Positions 1-6,293 of a DNA stretch of 8,587 nucleotides are shown in pieces; position 1 is the first letter of the stretch, and each line of letters starts with the position of its first letter. The translations under genes were made by a program, and so were the position numbers. The stretch is from CADDZO01 sp035294145 (lineage in GTDB: Bacteria > Chloroflexota > Dormibacteria > Dormibacterales > Dormibacteraceae): positions 1 through 8,587 of the forward strand of contig DATGLL010000185.1 in assembly GCA_035294145.1 (NCBI GenBank). The letters are read 5' to 3'. Under the pieces are notes generated by a model. The model was not told the DNA's origin. It was given only the letters and a program-made list of their open reading frames with translations, and did no database searches.

Positions 1-1054
1 CGCCGCAGGTCCACGGAGCGGGGGCGCCGGGCTCAGCTCGTCACCTCGGACCCCCTCATCGCCGGCGTCGACCCGGCCAACAAGAAGAAGTCGGTGGTCG
101 TCTTCGTCCGCGCCCGTGACAAGGCCCGCCTCGACCGGCTCCGCCTTCCGACCACCGCCGACGGCGTGCGCACCCTGGTGCCCCGCCTGGTCCTGGGCGG
201 GGAGGCCTGCGGTCACTGCTGGAGGGTCGTGGCCAAGGCCGCCACCGAGATCGGCCTGCCCTACCTCATCGTCCCGTCCCTCTGCTCGCCCGGGCCCGCG
301 AGCTCGACGACCTACCCCGCGCGGGACCGGATCCTCGCGACACCGCCCTCATCACCGGCACCCACCTCCAGGCCACCCTGCGCCTCGGCCCGACGCCGCT
401 CGAGATCGCCGCCCGGCCGCTGGACGAGCCCACCCGGCGACCGCACGAGGGGCACCTCGACCGCCGTTTCCTGCGCTGGATGGCTCGGCGCATCTGGAGC
501 ACGGCCCAGACGGCCACCGACGCCGACGAGACGACCGCCGCCGTCCACCGGGTCCTGGCCGCCTTCGGGCGCACCAGCCTCGGCTGGCGGCGCGGCCAGA
601 TCCGCGGCTGGGCGACGTCAGCCGCGTCAACCTGCTCGCCATGACCGGCGACCTCCGCCGCTTCGGCGACGCCCGCTGCCTGCCCAAGCTGGCCGGCAGC
701 AACCCCACCGAGCGCGGCTCCGGCCAGTCCCACGCCCCCGGCGGCCTCCACCGCCGCGGCCGCAAAGCTCTGCGCCTGCTCGCCTACCAGGCCCCCGTCT
801 GCCTGGTCGCCCCCCGCCCCGACCTCCGACAGCGCCTCCTCGTCCTCATCCAGCGCGAGCGCCACCGGCTGGAGCAGCGGCAGGCCTGCGTGGCGGTCGC
901 CAACCAGCTCCTGCGCCCCCCCTGGACGATGGCCCCCACCGGCCGCCTCTACGACGGCCGGATCGAGCTCGGGATCGTTCGCGGTGAGGCGCGGGCGACC
1001 ACTTCACCCATCCGCGGAACATCGGCTCGGTTGCCTGAGGAGGTCATGGGATGA
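1..1054 (+). pseudogene. IS110-family transposase remnant, frameshifted, 5' end outside window
   Basis: This is a broken transposase of the IS110 group, enzymes that use a RuvC-like DEDD nuclease domain at the N terminus and a Transposase_20 domain at the C terminus. Frame 1 is open from the window edge and carries the first Asp in GVDPA (codon at 70) and the Glu in LGGEACGHCW (codon at 202). Near 285-300 the homology moves to frame 3, where ELDDLPRAGPDPRDTALI holds the last two Asp (codons at 330 and 339); the usual Lys of the KTDxxDA motif is Pro here. Near 606 it moves to frame 2, where GDLRRFGDARCLPKLAG and NPTERGSGQS, with the conserved Ser, mark the C-terminal domain. That frame stops at 1052-1054. 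The segment linking the two domains looks shorter than in intact relatives I remember, so an internal deletion is likely. No single reading frame spans the protein, hence pseudogene. IS110 elements lack typical terminal inverted repeats, and I could not place the element ends. Confidence 0.85.
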
Positions 1055-1762
1055 TCAGTCGACGATCTCGACCCCGCCGTCGGGCCGTCTCACGATCCGG
1101 GGCATGATCGGTGGCGCCTCTCGTCGGCGGCGCAGACGACGGATGAGACGCGAGACATCCGCCTCCTCGGCCACCGATTCCAGGATCCGGCGCGTCGCGT
1201 GCACCAGGGGCAGGGTGGCCAGAGCCTCCGTGGGCGAGGTCCAGCACCAGTCCACCACCTCTCCCGGATGCGGCTGCACCGTCTGACCGGCGGGGCGGCG
1301 GGCCAGGTAGAAGCGGGTGTCGTAGCGACGGGCCACGGCCTCGGGGGTGATCCAGCGGCAGAGGAAGGTGAGCCGATCCTCGGCCAGCGTGAGCTCCAGC
1401 TCACGCAGCGCCCGCGGCCAGGGGCAACCGTCGCTCAGCAGGCGGCGCAGCTCATCGCACTCGCGGTCCCGGACCAGGCGACCCCGTCGCCGCGCGAGCA
1501 GGATGCCCACCTCCTCGAAGAGCTCCCGAACCGCCGCCGCCCGGCAGACGTCGTCGACCTCGGTCGCTGCGTCCTCGCCGTGCACCGATCCCCCCGGGAA
1601 GACGTAGACCCCGGGGGCGAAGTCGGCCGCGCGCGGCCGGCGCATCATCAGAACCTGCCAGGGCCGCGTCGACGCATCGACGAGCAGCACCGAGGCCGAT
1701 GGGCGCGGAACCACCGGAGGGCCATCGTTGAGCGCCGCCGCCAGACCCGAGCGCACCTCCAC
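1055..1762 (-). CDS. Nudix hydrolase, NUDT19-like (possible acyl-CoA diphosphatase)
   Basis: The protein is 235 residues if started at the GTG at 1762. The Nudix signature lies at about residues 57-87: PGG, then an enlarged spacer, then AAAVRELFEEVGILL with the metal-binding REhxEExG core (Arg79-Glu80, Glu83-Glu84, Gly86). A spacer longer than in the standard box, and the later segment WITPEAVARRYDTRFYLA, are typical of NUDT19-type enzymes, which cleave CoA or acyl-CoA diphosphate bonds; the true substrate here is not shown by the sequence. The protein is soluble with no signal peptide. The start is uncertain. An in-frame ATG at 1834 would overlap the divergent dehydrogenase start by two bases and leave no promoter space. 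GTG codons at 1762 and 1756 and a CTG at 1771, with GGAG eight bases upstream of the CTG, are alternatives. The stop abuts the converging transposase remnant, the two TGA stops together forming TGATCA. Confidence 0.85.
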   Translation of the reverse strand: MEVRSGLAAALNDGPPVVPRPSASVLLVDASTRPWQVLMMRRPRAADFAPGVYVFPGGSVHGEDAATEVDDVCRAAAVRELFEEVGILLARRRGRLVRDRECDELRRLLSDGCPWPRALRELELTLAEDRLTFLCRWITPEAVARRYDTRFYLARRPAGQTVQPHPGEVVDWCWTSPTEALATLPLVHATRRILESVAEEADVSRLIRRLRRRREAPPIMPRIVRRPDGGVEIVD

Positions 1763-1788
1763 CGCAGACAGTTTGACATCTCCGCGCC

Positions 1789-1806
1789 GGGGAGGGAGGT
1801 CTCCCC
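1789..1806. repeat. 6-bp inverted repeat between divergent genes
   Basis: GGGGAG and CTCCCC form a perfect 6-base inverted repeat around a 6-base centre, in the short space between the Nudix start at 1762 and the dehydrogenase ATG at 1833. Its position just upstream of the proposed -10 hexamer would suit an operator. The sequence is GC-rich, so chance is a real alternative. Confidence 0.3.
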
Positions 1807-1818
1807 GTCGAGCACGGC

Positions 1819-1833
1819 TACGATGTGCGGCCA
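1819..1833 (+). promoter_or_regulatory. Probable -10 element for leaderless SDR transcript
   Basis: TACGAT at 1819-1824 matches the TANNNT pattern of an actinobacterial -10 box and ends eight bases before the ATG at 1833. A transcript from it would begin at or next to the A of the start codon. No Shine-Dalgarno-like run lies in the ten bases before the ATG, which agrees with leaderless translation. A clear -35 is not visible at the usual spacing. TTGACA at 1773-1778 is a perfect -35 string but lies 40 bases upstream of the hexamer, too far to pair with it. Confidence 0.4.
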
Positions 1834-2576
1834 TGGACTTGGGACTCGAAGGAACCGTTGCCCTGGTCACCGGCGCCACGCGGGGCATCGGGCTCGCCAT
1901 CGCCCGGGCCCTGGCCGCGGAGGGCGCCAGGGTCGCCGTCGCCGCCCGCACCCGGGAGGACGTGGAGCGCGTCGCCACCGAGCTGGACGGCATCCCCGTG
2001 GTGGCCGATCTCACCACCGAGGAAGGCTGCCGGCTGGCCGTGGAACGGGCCGGGGAGGTCCGGGTGCTGGTCAACAACCTGGGCCTACGGGCCGGCTCCA
2101 GCTGGTCCGACACCGGGGTCGCGGAGATGGAGCGGGCCATGGCCGGCAACCTGTACCCCGCGGTCCGCCTCAGCCTGCTGGTCCTGCCGGGCATGCGACG
2201 CGCCGGCTGGGGACGAATCGTCGTGATCTCGTCCATCTACGGCCGGGAGGCGGGGGGACCGCCGGCCTACAACGCCGCCAAGGCGGCGGAGATCAGCTTC
2301 GTCACCTCGCTGGCGCGAACCGTGGCCCGGGACGGGATCACCGTCAACTGCGTCGCCCCCGGATCCATCCTCTTCGAGGGCGGGTCCTGGCACCGGCGTC
2401 AGCAGGCCGACCCGGAGGGGATCGCCGCCTTCGTGGAGCGGGAGCTTCCGCTCGGCCGCTTCGGGACCCCGGAGGAGGTGGGGGAGGTGGTCACCTTCCT
2501 CTGCTCCCGCCGGGCTGGCCTGGTCAACGGCGTCTGCCTGCCCGTCGACGGCGGCCAGTCGCGGAGCAACATCTGA
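1833..2576 (+). CDS. Short-chain dehydrogenase/reductase, FabG-like
   Basis: This 247-residue classical SDR is of usual length for the family. It is a soluble NAD(P)H-dependent oxidoreductase acting on a carbonyl or hydroxyl substrate that cannot be deduced. The Rossmann cofactor motif TGATRGIG is at residues 13-20, ADL at 58-60 matches the adenine-binding position, and NNLG at 81-84 is a variant of the usual NNAG. The catalytic set appears complete: Asn106, Ser133 (within VVISSIYG), Tyr146 and Lys150 (within AYNAAK). The C terminus LPVDGGQS is typical. Arg40 after beta-strand 2 (AART) suggests, but does not prove, preference for NADPH. The start MDLGLEG is the natural family start; longer in-frame starts reach back over the Nudix promoter region and have no homology-like sequence. 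The gene is divergent from the Nudix gene, and nothing follows closely on the same strand, so it is probably monocistronic. Confidence 0.95.
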   Translation: MDLGLEGTVALVTGATRGIGLAIARALAAEGARVAVAARTREDVERVATELDGIPVVADLTTEEGCRLAVERAGEVRVLVNNLGLRAGSSWSDTGVAEMERAMAGNLYPAVRLSLLVLPGMRRAGWGRIVVISSIYGREAGGPPAYNAAKAAEISFVTSLARTVARDGITVNCVAPGSILFEGGSWHRRQQADPEGIAAFVERELPLGRFGTPEEVGEVVTFLCSRRAGLVNGVCLPVDGGQSRSNI

Positions 2577-2580
2577 CCGC

Positions 2581-2617
2581 ACGCTCGGGTCCGCGGCCCC
2601 GGGCCCGGGGACAGCGT
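2581..2617 (+). terminator. GC-rich palindrome after the SDR gene, possible terminator
   Basis: Starting five bases after the SDR stop codon, outer arms ACGCT (2581-2585) and AGCGT (2613-2617) enclose a perfect 14-base palindrome, CCCCGGGCCCGGGG (2597-2610), which can fold as a 5-bp GC stem with a 4-base loop. The position suits transcript ending. There is no U-run after the stem, as is common in GC-rich lineages, so this is a hairpin candidate rather than a demonstrated intrinsic terminator. Confidence 0.4.
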
Positions 2618-2997
2618 CCCCACCGAGCCGGCGGCGCCACGAGGGCATCGGTACCTCAGCTTCCCGGTCGGGGGGGCGGGACGGCTCCTGGTGGACCGCC
2701 CACGCCTCCTCCAGCACCGGCCCCTGCAACTCCACGGGCAGATGGGGCGAGGGCCACCAGCGCGCCCAGGCCGTGCCGGCGTGGTCGTCGGATTGGCATG
2801 TCAGGAGTCCTGAGTTCACACCCGCATTCGTCGGCGGGAGCACTGCCCGGGGGATCGTGGCCCAGCGTGTCCAACGATTTGTCGACACCGGCGCAGGTGG
2901 CCGGTGGGTGTCACCACCCCCCTGGGCCATGATCCTCTGGAAAGGAAAAGATGTGATAGACACCCTCGATGCGTCCGCGGCGGCGCCTCTCGAGTGA
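2618..2997. other. Intergenic stretch with a minus-strand coding-like trace and an AT-rich patch
   Basis: No intact gene is supported in this stretch. On the minus strand, about 2790 down to 2620, one frame has strong G or C preference at third positions and a residue mix unlike the low-complexity Pro/Arg/Ala seen in false frames, including WARWWPSPHLPVELQ and VLEEAWAVHQEPS. I do not recognise the family, and see no start or credible end, so it may be a gene fragment. Near 2939-2962 the sequence is unusually A-rich and contains TGTGATAGACA, with TAGACA at 2957-2962 as a weak -10 candidate for the downstream gene. No -35 box is evident 17 bases upstream of it. Confidence 0.35.
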
Positions 2998-3023
2998 GTC
3001 CGCCCTTGCGGGTGGACAAGGAG
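2998..3023 (+). promoter_or_regulatory. 5'-leader hairpin abutting a Shine-Dalgarno
   Basis: GTCCGCCC (2998-3005) pairs with GGGTGGAC (3010-3017) across a TTGC loop, giving an 8-bp stem with one G-U pair in RNA. The very next bases are AAGGAG (3018-3023), a strong ribosome binding site seven bases before the GTG at 3031. A stem ending exactly where the binding site begins would leave that site exposed and may stabilise or modulate the message. The pairing is visible; any regulatory role is inference. Confidence 0.45.
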
Positions 3024-3030
3024 ATCTGCG

Positions 3031-3376
3031 GTGGCAACCGCGTCGTTGGACTGGCAGGCGAGCCGCAGCGGATGGCTGCCCTTCGCGTCGATCGTGGTCC
3101 TCATCGGCCGGGTCCTCAACGCGTTCGACGGGCTGTTCGGCCTCCTCCGTTCCACCCACTACCTCGGCAATTCACATCGGTGGGACGCTGTGGATCTGGC
3201 TGCCGCTCCGCTTGGCGTTCGCCATCGTCATGGCCTCTCCAACGCGCCGGCCCACCTGATGGCGATCGCACTCTCTCCACCCCTGGTGGTCGCTGGCGAC
3301 GATCGCCATCCACATCCCGGTCATCTCCGGGCTCACCGTGGGCTGGCGCTCGGCGACGAACGTGGTGAGCAGGTGA
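3031..3376 (+). pseudogene. Broken DUF7144-like small membrane protein
   Basis: The start is convincing: GTG at 3031 with AAGGAG seven bases upstream. The first 45 residues (frame 1) run through SGWLPFASIVVLIGRVLN and FDGLFGLLRSTHYLG, the pattern I associate with the N terminus of DUF7144-type four-helix membrane proteins. Near 3165 the membrane-like sequence moves to frame 2 (IHIGGTLWIWLPL, then LAFAIVMAS), which meets an in-frame TGA at 3257-3259. Near 3280 the expected C-terminal helix reappears in frame 2 as HPWWSLATIAIHIPVISG, followed by LTVGW and a stop at 3374-3376. The third-helix region is short or missing. Frame 1 itself stays open to 3453 but becomes His/Arg/Pro-rich and unlike a membrane protein. 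I read this as a frameshifted, partly deleted gene. A sequencing error could explain one shift but hardly the in-frame stop and missing segment as well. The function of the family is unknown to me. Confidence 0.6.
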
Positions 3377-3487
3377 GCGGCCCGGTGCCCAAGCCCGGGT
3401 ATTCGGCGGCTTCGCAGCCCGGCGGCGTCCAGCCTACGCCTCCGGCGAGGTGAGCGTCGCCAGAACCACCCCCAAGGAGCAACCCCA

Positions 3488-3796
3488 ATGTTGAGACGAC
3501 CACTCATGCGGACAGCCATGCTCGGCGGCGTCGCGTACACGGCCTACCGCGCCGGAAGCGGACGGCAGGCGCAGGAGGCCCACGAGGCGGCGCAGGACGC
3601 CCAGCTCGCCCAGATGTCCCAGGCTCCCACCTATCAGAGCCCGTCAACCCCGCCGGTCCCGCCGGCTGCAGCGGCGCCCATGTCCCCCGCCGAGAGGGTC
3701 GAGGCACTGTCCAAACTCAAGGAGCTGCTGGACGCGGGGGTGCTGAGCCAGGCCGAGTTCGACCAGCAGAAACAGCAGCTGCTGGCGGCCGGATGA
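3488..3796 (+). CDS. SHOCT-domain small protein
   Basis: This 102-residue protein ends in a SHOCT domain (short C-terminal domain) at about residues 68-101: SPAERVEALSKLKELLDAGV followed by LSQAEFDQQKQQLLAAG, with the conserved Leu-Lys-x-Leu, Gly-Val-Leu and Glu-Phe positions. SHOCT is a small oligomerisation or interaction helix pair commonly found at the end of membrane or envelope-associated proteins. Residues 1-22 are basic then mildly hydrophobic (MLRRPLMRTAMLGGVAYTAY) and could anchor weakly to the membrane, but no lipobox or clear signal cleavage site is seen. A Gln/Ala-rich stretch (25-45) and a Pro/Ala linker (46-66) separate the two ends. AAGGAG at 3474-3479 lies eight bases before the ATG and decides the start over the internal ATGs at 3506 and 3518. 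The DUF6325-like gene starts 19 bases after the stop, so the two are very probably cotranscribed. Confidence 0.88.
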   Translation: MLRRPLMRTAMLGGVAYTAYRAGSGRQAQEAHEAAQDAQLAQMSQAPTYQSPSTPPVPPAAAAPMSPAERVEALSKLKELLDAGVLSQAEFDQQKQQLLAAG

Positions 3797-3815
3797 GCCG
3801 CAAGGAGGGCTCGAC

Positions 3816-4280
3816 ATGACCCATGGACCGTTGCAGTTGCTGGTGGTGGGGTTCGAACACGGGCAGTTCCGCGGCGAGATCCTGGAGGTTCTACGACGCC
3901 TGCGGGACCAGGACATCGTTCGGTTGCTCGACCTGTTGATCGTCAGCAAGGATCCCGAGGGGAGCGTGCGCGCGGCGGAGGCGGAGACCGAGGCTGAGGT
4001 CGTGAAGCTGGGGCTGCCGTCCGGTGCGCTGATCCGCGCGCTCTGTGAGGAGACCGATGCGGGGCCAGTCCGCGAGCTTGCGGAGGAGCCCTGGAACGTG
4101 GCGGACGCCATCCCGGATGGCGCCGTCGCGGCGGTCGCCCTGCTCGAGCATCGGTGGGCCGTCCCGCTCAATGCGGCCATCGCCCGCGCGGGCGGTACCG
4201 CCCTAGCGGACGCGTGGGTACACGAGGACGATCTGGCCGTCCTCGGTGTGGACCTCGACAGATACGGGCCGGCGTCGTGA
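3816..4280 (+). CDS. DUF6325-like protein
   Basis: This 154-residue acidic protein has no membrane segment or signal peptide. It follows the layout I recall for DUF6325, related in pattern to DUF1269: an N-terminal strand and helix with the GEI motif (LQLLVVGFEHGQFRGEILEV, residues 6-25), then IVRLLDLLIVSKDPEGSV (34-51) with the VSKDxxG signature, then a C-terminal half VAAVALLEHRWAVPLNAAI (104-122) and ALADAWVHEDDL (129-140). The alternation of strands and helices suggests a ferredoxin-like fold. The family has no established biochemical role that I know of; members often sit beside SHOCT-domain genes, as here, which suggests the two products act together. Start: ATG at 3816 with AAGGAGG at 3802-3808, seven bases upstream. 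The stop TGA lies inside the palindrome CGTGATCACG (4276-4285). The exporter gene starts 102 bases downstream on the same strand. Confidence 0.85.
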   Translation: MTHGPLQLLVVGFEHGQFRGEILEVLRRLRDQDIVRLLDLLIVSKDPEGSVRAAEAETEAEVVKLGLPSGALIRALCEETDAGPVRELAEEPWNVADAIPDGAVAAVALLEHRWAVPLNAAIARAGGTALADAWVHEDDLAVLGVDLDRYGPAS

Positions 4281-4382
4281 TCACGGCCTCGGCCCTCCGG
4301 TGGGTGGACTCCCCCCGAGCCGTGGCTGGGCAAAGTCCGGCCATCGCGGCGCTCCCCCCTGCCCCGGCTGGTTGAGACGGCC

Positions 4383-5894
4383 ATGAACAGCGCCCCGCCG
4401 CGGGCCGGCCCGACCGCCCCCGCGCTGCTGCTGCCCCTCGCACTGGCGCAGTTCATCGCCAGCTACGCCGCCAGCAACATGACCGTCGCCGTCAGCAACA
4501 TCGCGAACGACCTGCACACGGACGTGCACGGCGTCCAGGTGACGATCACCTTCTTCACCCTCACCATGGCGGCGCTCATGATCCCGGGGAGCAAGTTGAC
4601 CGACATCTGGGGCCGGCAGGCGTGCTTCAGGCTGGGCCTGGTCACGTACGGAGCCGGCGCCCTCATCGCCCTGCTGGCGCCGGGGCTGGGTGTGCTCATG
4701 GTCGGCTACTCGGCCCTGGAAGGGATCGGCTCGGCGCTCATGATCCCGCCGATCTACATCCTGATCACCGTCATCACCACCGACCTTCCCTCTCGCGCTC
4801 GGGCCTTCGGCGCGGTCAGCGGCGCGGCAGGGATCGGAGCCGCGGCCGGGCCGCTCATCGGGGGCCTGGTCACGACCACCATCAGCTGGCGCGCGTCGTT
4901 CCTCCTCCAGGTCCTGGTGGTCGCCGTCATCCTCGCCCTCGGTCTGCGGGTCTCCTACCCACGGCGGGCGGGCGCCCGGCCACGGTTCGACCTTCTCGGC
5001 GCCATCCTCTCCGCGGTCGGCCTCTTCTTCATCGTGCTCGGCATCCTCCAGTCGGGGGGCTACGGCTGGTTCCAGGCACGCAAGGACTTCGCGATCGGGT
5101 CGGTGGTGCTGATCGAGCAGGGCGGGGTGTCGCCCGTCTGGCCGATCATGGCCATCGGCGCGCTCATTCTGCTGTGGTTCTTCCTCCACATCCGCCGCCG
5201 GGAGCAGGCCCACAAGGAGCCCCTCCTGTCCACCCGGCTGTTCAAGAGCCGAACCTCCAACCTGGGCCTCTTCACGCAGAACATCCAGTGGCTCGTCCTG
5301 CAGGGTGGCTTCTTCGTGATCTCGGTGTTCCTGCAGACGCAGCGGAGCTACAGCGCCATCGAGACGGGACTCATCCTCACGCCCGCTACGGCGGGCGTGC
5401 TGCTCTCCTCGGCCATCGCCGGAGGGCTCGCCCGGCGCTGCTCGCAGCGGACGCTGGTGCGCGGCGGCTTCGTGCTCACCACCACCGGCATGGTTCTCCT
5501 CCTGCTCCTGGGCAACGTGTTCACGTCCGGGGTCGTCGCGCTGGTGCCCGGACTCCTGCTGATGGGCCTGGGCGTGGGGGTGATGCTGACCGCCTCGGTG
5601 AACGTGGTGCAGTCAAGCTTCCCGGACAGCGAGCAGGGTGAGATCTCCGGCCTCTCCCGCAGCGTGTCCAACCTCGGATCGTCGCTGGGCACGGCGATCG
5701 TGGGGTCGGTGCTGGTCGCGGCCAGCGCGCCGGGGGCGGGGCCATTCGGCAGAGCCCTGATCGCGCTGGTGGTGATCGCGGTGCTGGGGCTGGGCGCCGC
5801 CATGCTGCTCCCGCCCGGCCCAATCGCCACCCAACCGTCCACCGAGGCCCCGCCCCGGGGGCGGGACGGCCGGAAGGTGGAGCAATGGAGCTGA
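4383..5894 (+). CDS. MFS transporter, DHA2 (EmrB/QacA-like) 14-helix type
   Basis: This 503-residue integral membrane protein should be a proton-coupled exporter of small, often hydrophobic compounds; the substrate is not deducible. Length and about 14 hydrophobic segments match DHA2. MFS motif A is at residues 69-81 (GSKLTDIWGRQAC), and the antiporter motif C region is at about 143-161 (GAVSGAAGIG then AAAGPLIGGLV). Between central helices lies FQARKDFAIGSVVLIEQGGV, then LLWFFLHIRRRE. TRLFKSRTSNLGLFTQN follows at 284-300, and a late conserved block ISGLSRSVSNLGSSLG at 421-436. In the first helix the Asp of the usual LDxTIVNVALP motif is absent; the sequence reads SNMTVAVSNIANDL. The ATG at 4383 is chosen because it starts the expected short cytoplasmic tail; only a weak GAG lies upstream. 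No regulator gene adjoins. It may share a transcript with the SHOCT and DUF6325-like genes, or use a promoter in the 102-base gap, where none is obvious. Confidence 0.93.
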   Translation: MNSAPPRAGPTAPALLLPLALAQFIASYAASNMTVAVSNIANDLHTDVHGVQVTITFFTLTMAALMIPGSKLTDIWGRQACFRLGLVTYGAGALIALLAPGLGVLMVGYSALEGIGSALMIPPIYILITVITTDLPSRARAFGAVSGAAGIGAAAGPLIGGLVTTTISWRASFLLQVLVVAVILALGLRVSYPRRAGARPRFDLLGAILSAVGLFFIVLGILQSGGYGWFQARKDFAIGSVVLIEQGGVSPVWPIMAIGALILLWFFLHIRRREQAHKEPLLSTRLFKSRTSNLGLFTQNIQWLVLQGGFFVISVFLQTQRSYSAIETGLILTPATAGVLLSSAIAGGLARRCSQRTLVRGGFVLTTTGMVLLLLLGNVFTSGVVALVPGLLLMGLGVGVMLTASVNVVQSSFPDSEQGEISGLSRSVSNLGSSLGTAIVGSVLVAASAPGAGPFGRALIALVVIAVLGLGAAMLLPPGPIATQPSTEAPPRGRDGRKVEQWS

Positions 5895-6293
5895 CCTCGT
5901 CCACCCAGGAAGACGGACGTGTCGCAGCCGCTGGTGGGAGATCGTGGCCTGCTCGGCGATGTCGCTGCGCTTGATGACCCGTGCTCCCACCGGGGCGCCG
6001 GTGGCGACACCGACCGCGGGCCTCCCCGAGCAACTGGGCGGACCGCGGAACCAGGACCACCCCTGGTCGGGTTCGCCCCCCGACGGACCCCATGTGGCGG
6101 TCCACCCTGCGCACGGGAAGCCCCCTGCCGGAAGAGTTCCGCCGGAATGGACGGTGGATCGTCGATCGTTGGGACGGTCGACCGCGGAGGTCGTCGATAG
6201 CATCGCGACGGGCGCGGCCATCAGGCCGGGCGACGAGCCCGCGCACGATGCGGGCTGGCGCCGAGCGTTGCGGGCGGACGCTCCCCAACGTCG
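5895..6293. other. Gene-free stretch with coding-like traces on both strands
   Basis: No intact gene is supported here. On the minus strand, about 6099 to 5916, one frame reads GVVLVPRSAQLLGEA and, after a one-base shift near 6016, another reads VGVATGAPVGARVIKRSDIA then EQATISHQRLRHV; both have G or C at almost every third position. On the plus strand, an ATG at 6092 opens SPLPEEFRRNGRWIVDRWDG in frame 2, and frame 1 continues with a similar bias as TAEVVDSIATGAAIRPGDEP. I do not recognise either family. The patterns fit debris of at least two frameshifted genes. A weak inverted repeat CGTCC/GGACG (5898-5919) follows the exporter stop and is a poor terminator candidate. Confidence 0.4.

Noticed and set aside
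1052..1057. TGATCA at the stop codons of the transposase/Nudix junction, the DUF6325-like gene (4278-4283) and the DUF1622 gene (6907-6912)
   Set aside because: TGATCA also occurs inside genes in this window (for example near 4751 and 6757), so its presence at stops is likely chance: TGA followed by TCA.
1728..1832. Extended SDR start 35 codons upstream
   Set aside because: The extra residues are Arg/Ser/Pro-rich, overlap the Nudix start and promoter region, and are not part of the SDR fold; MDLGLEG at 1833 is the normal beginning.
2085..3155. A 356-codon minus-strand open frame across the SDR gene and the following gap
   Set aside because: Its left half is antisense to a complete SDR with all catalytic motifs. 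Long open antisense frames are expected at this GC content. Only the short part at about 2620-2790 has coding-like content, and that is reported separately.
3397..3402. GGGTAT, resembling the -10 of a SigB/SigF-type stress promoter, 85 bases upstream of the SHOCT gene
   Set aside because: No GTTT-type -35 is present at the 13-16 base spacing such promoters need, and the match is only six bases.
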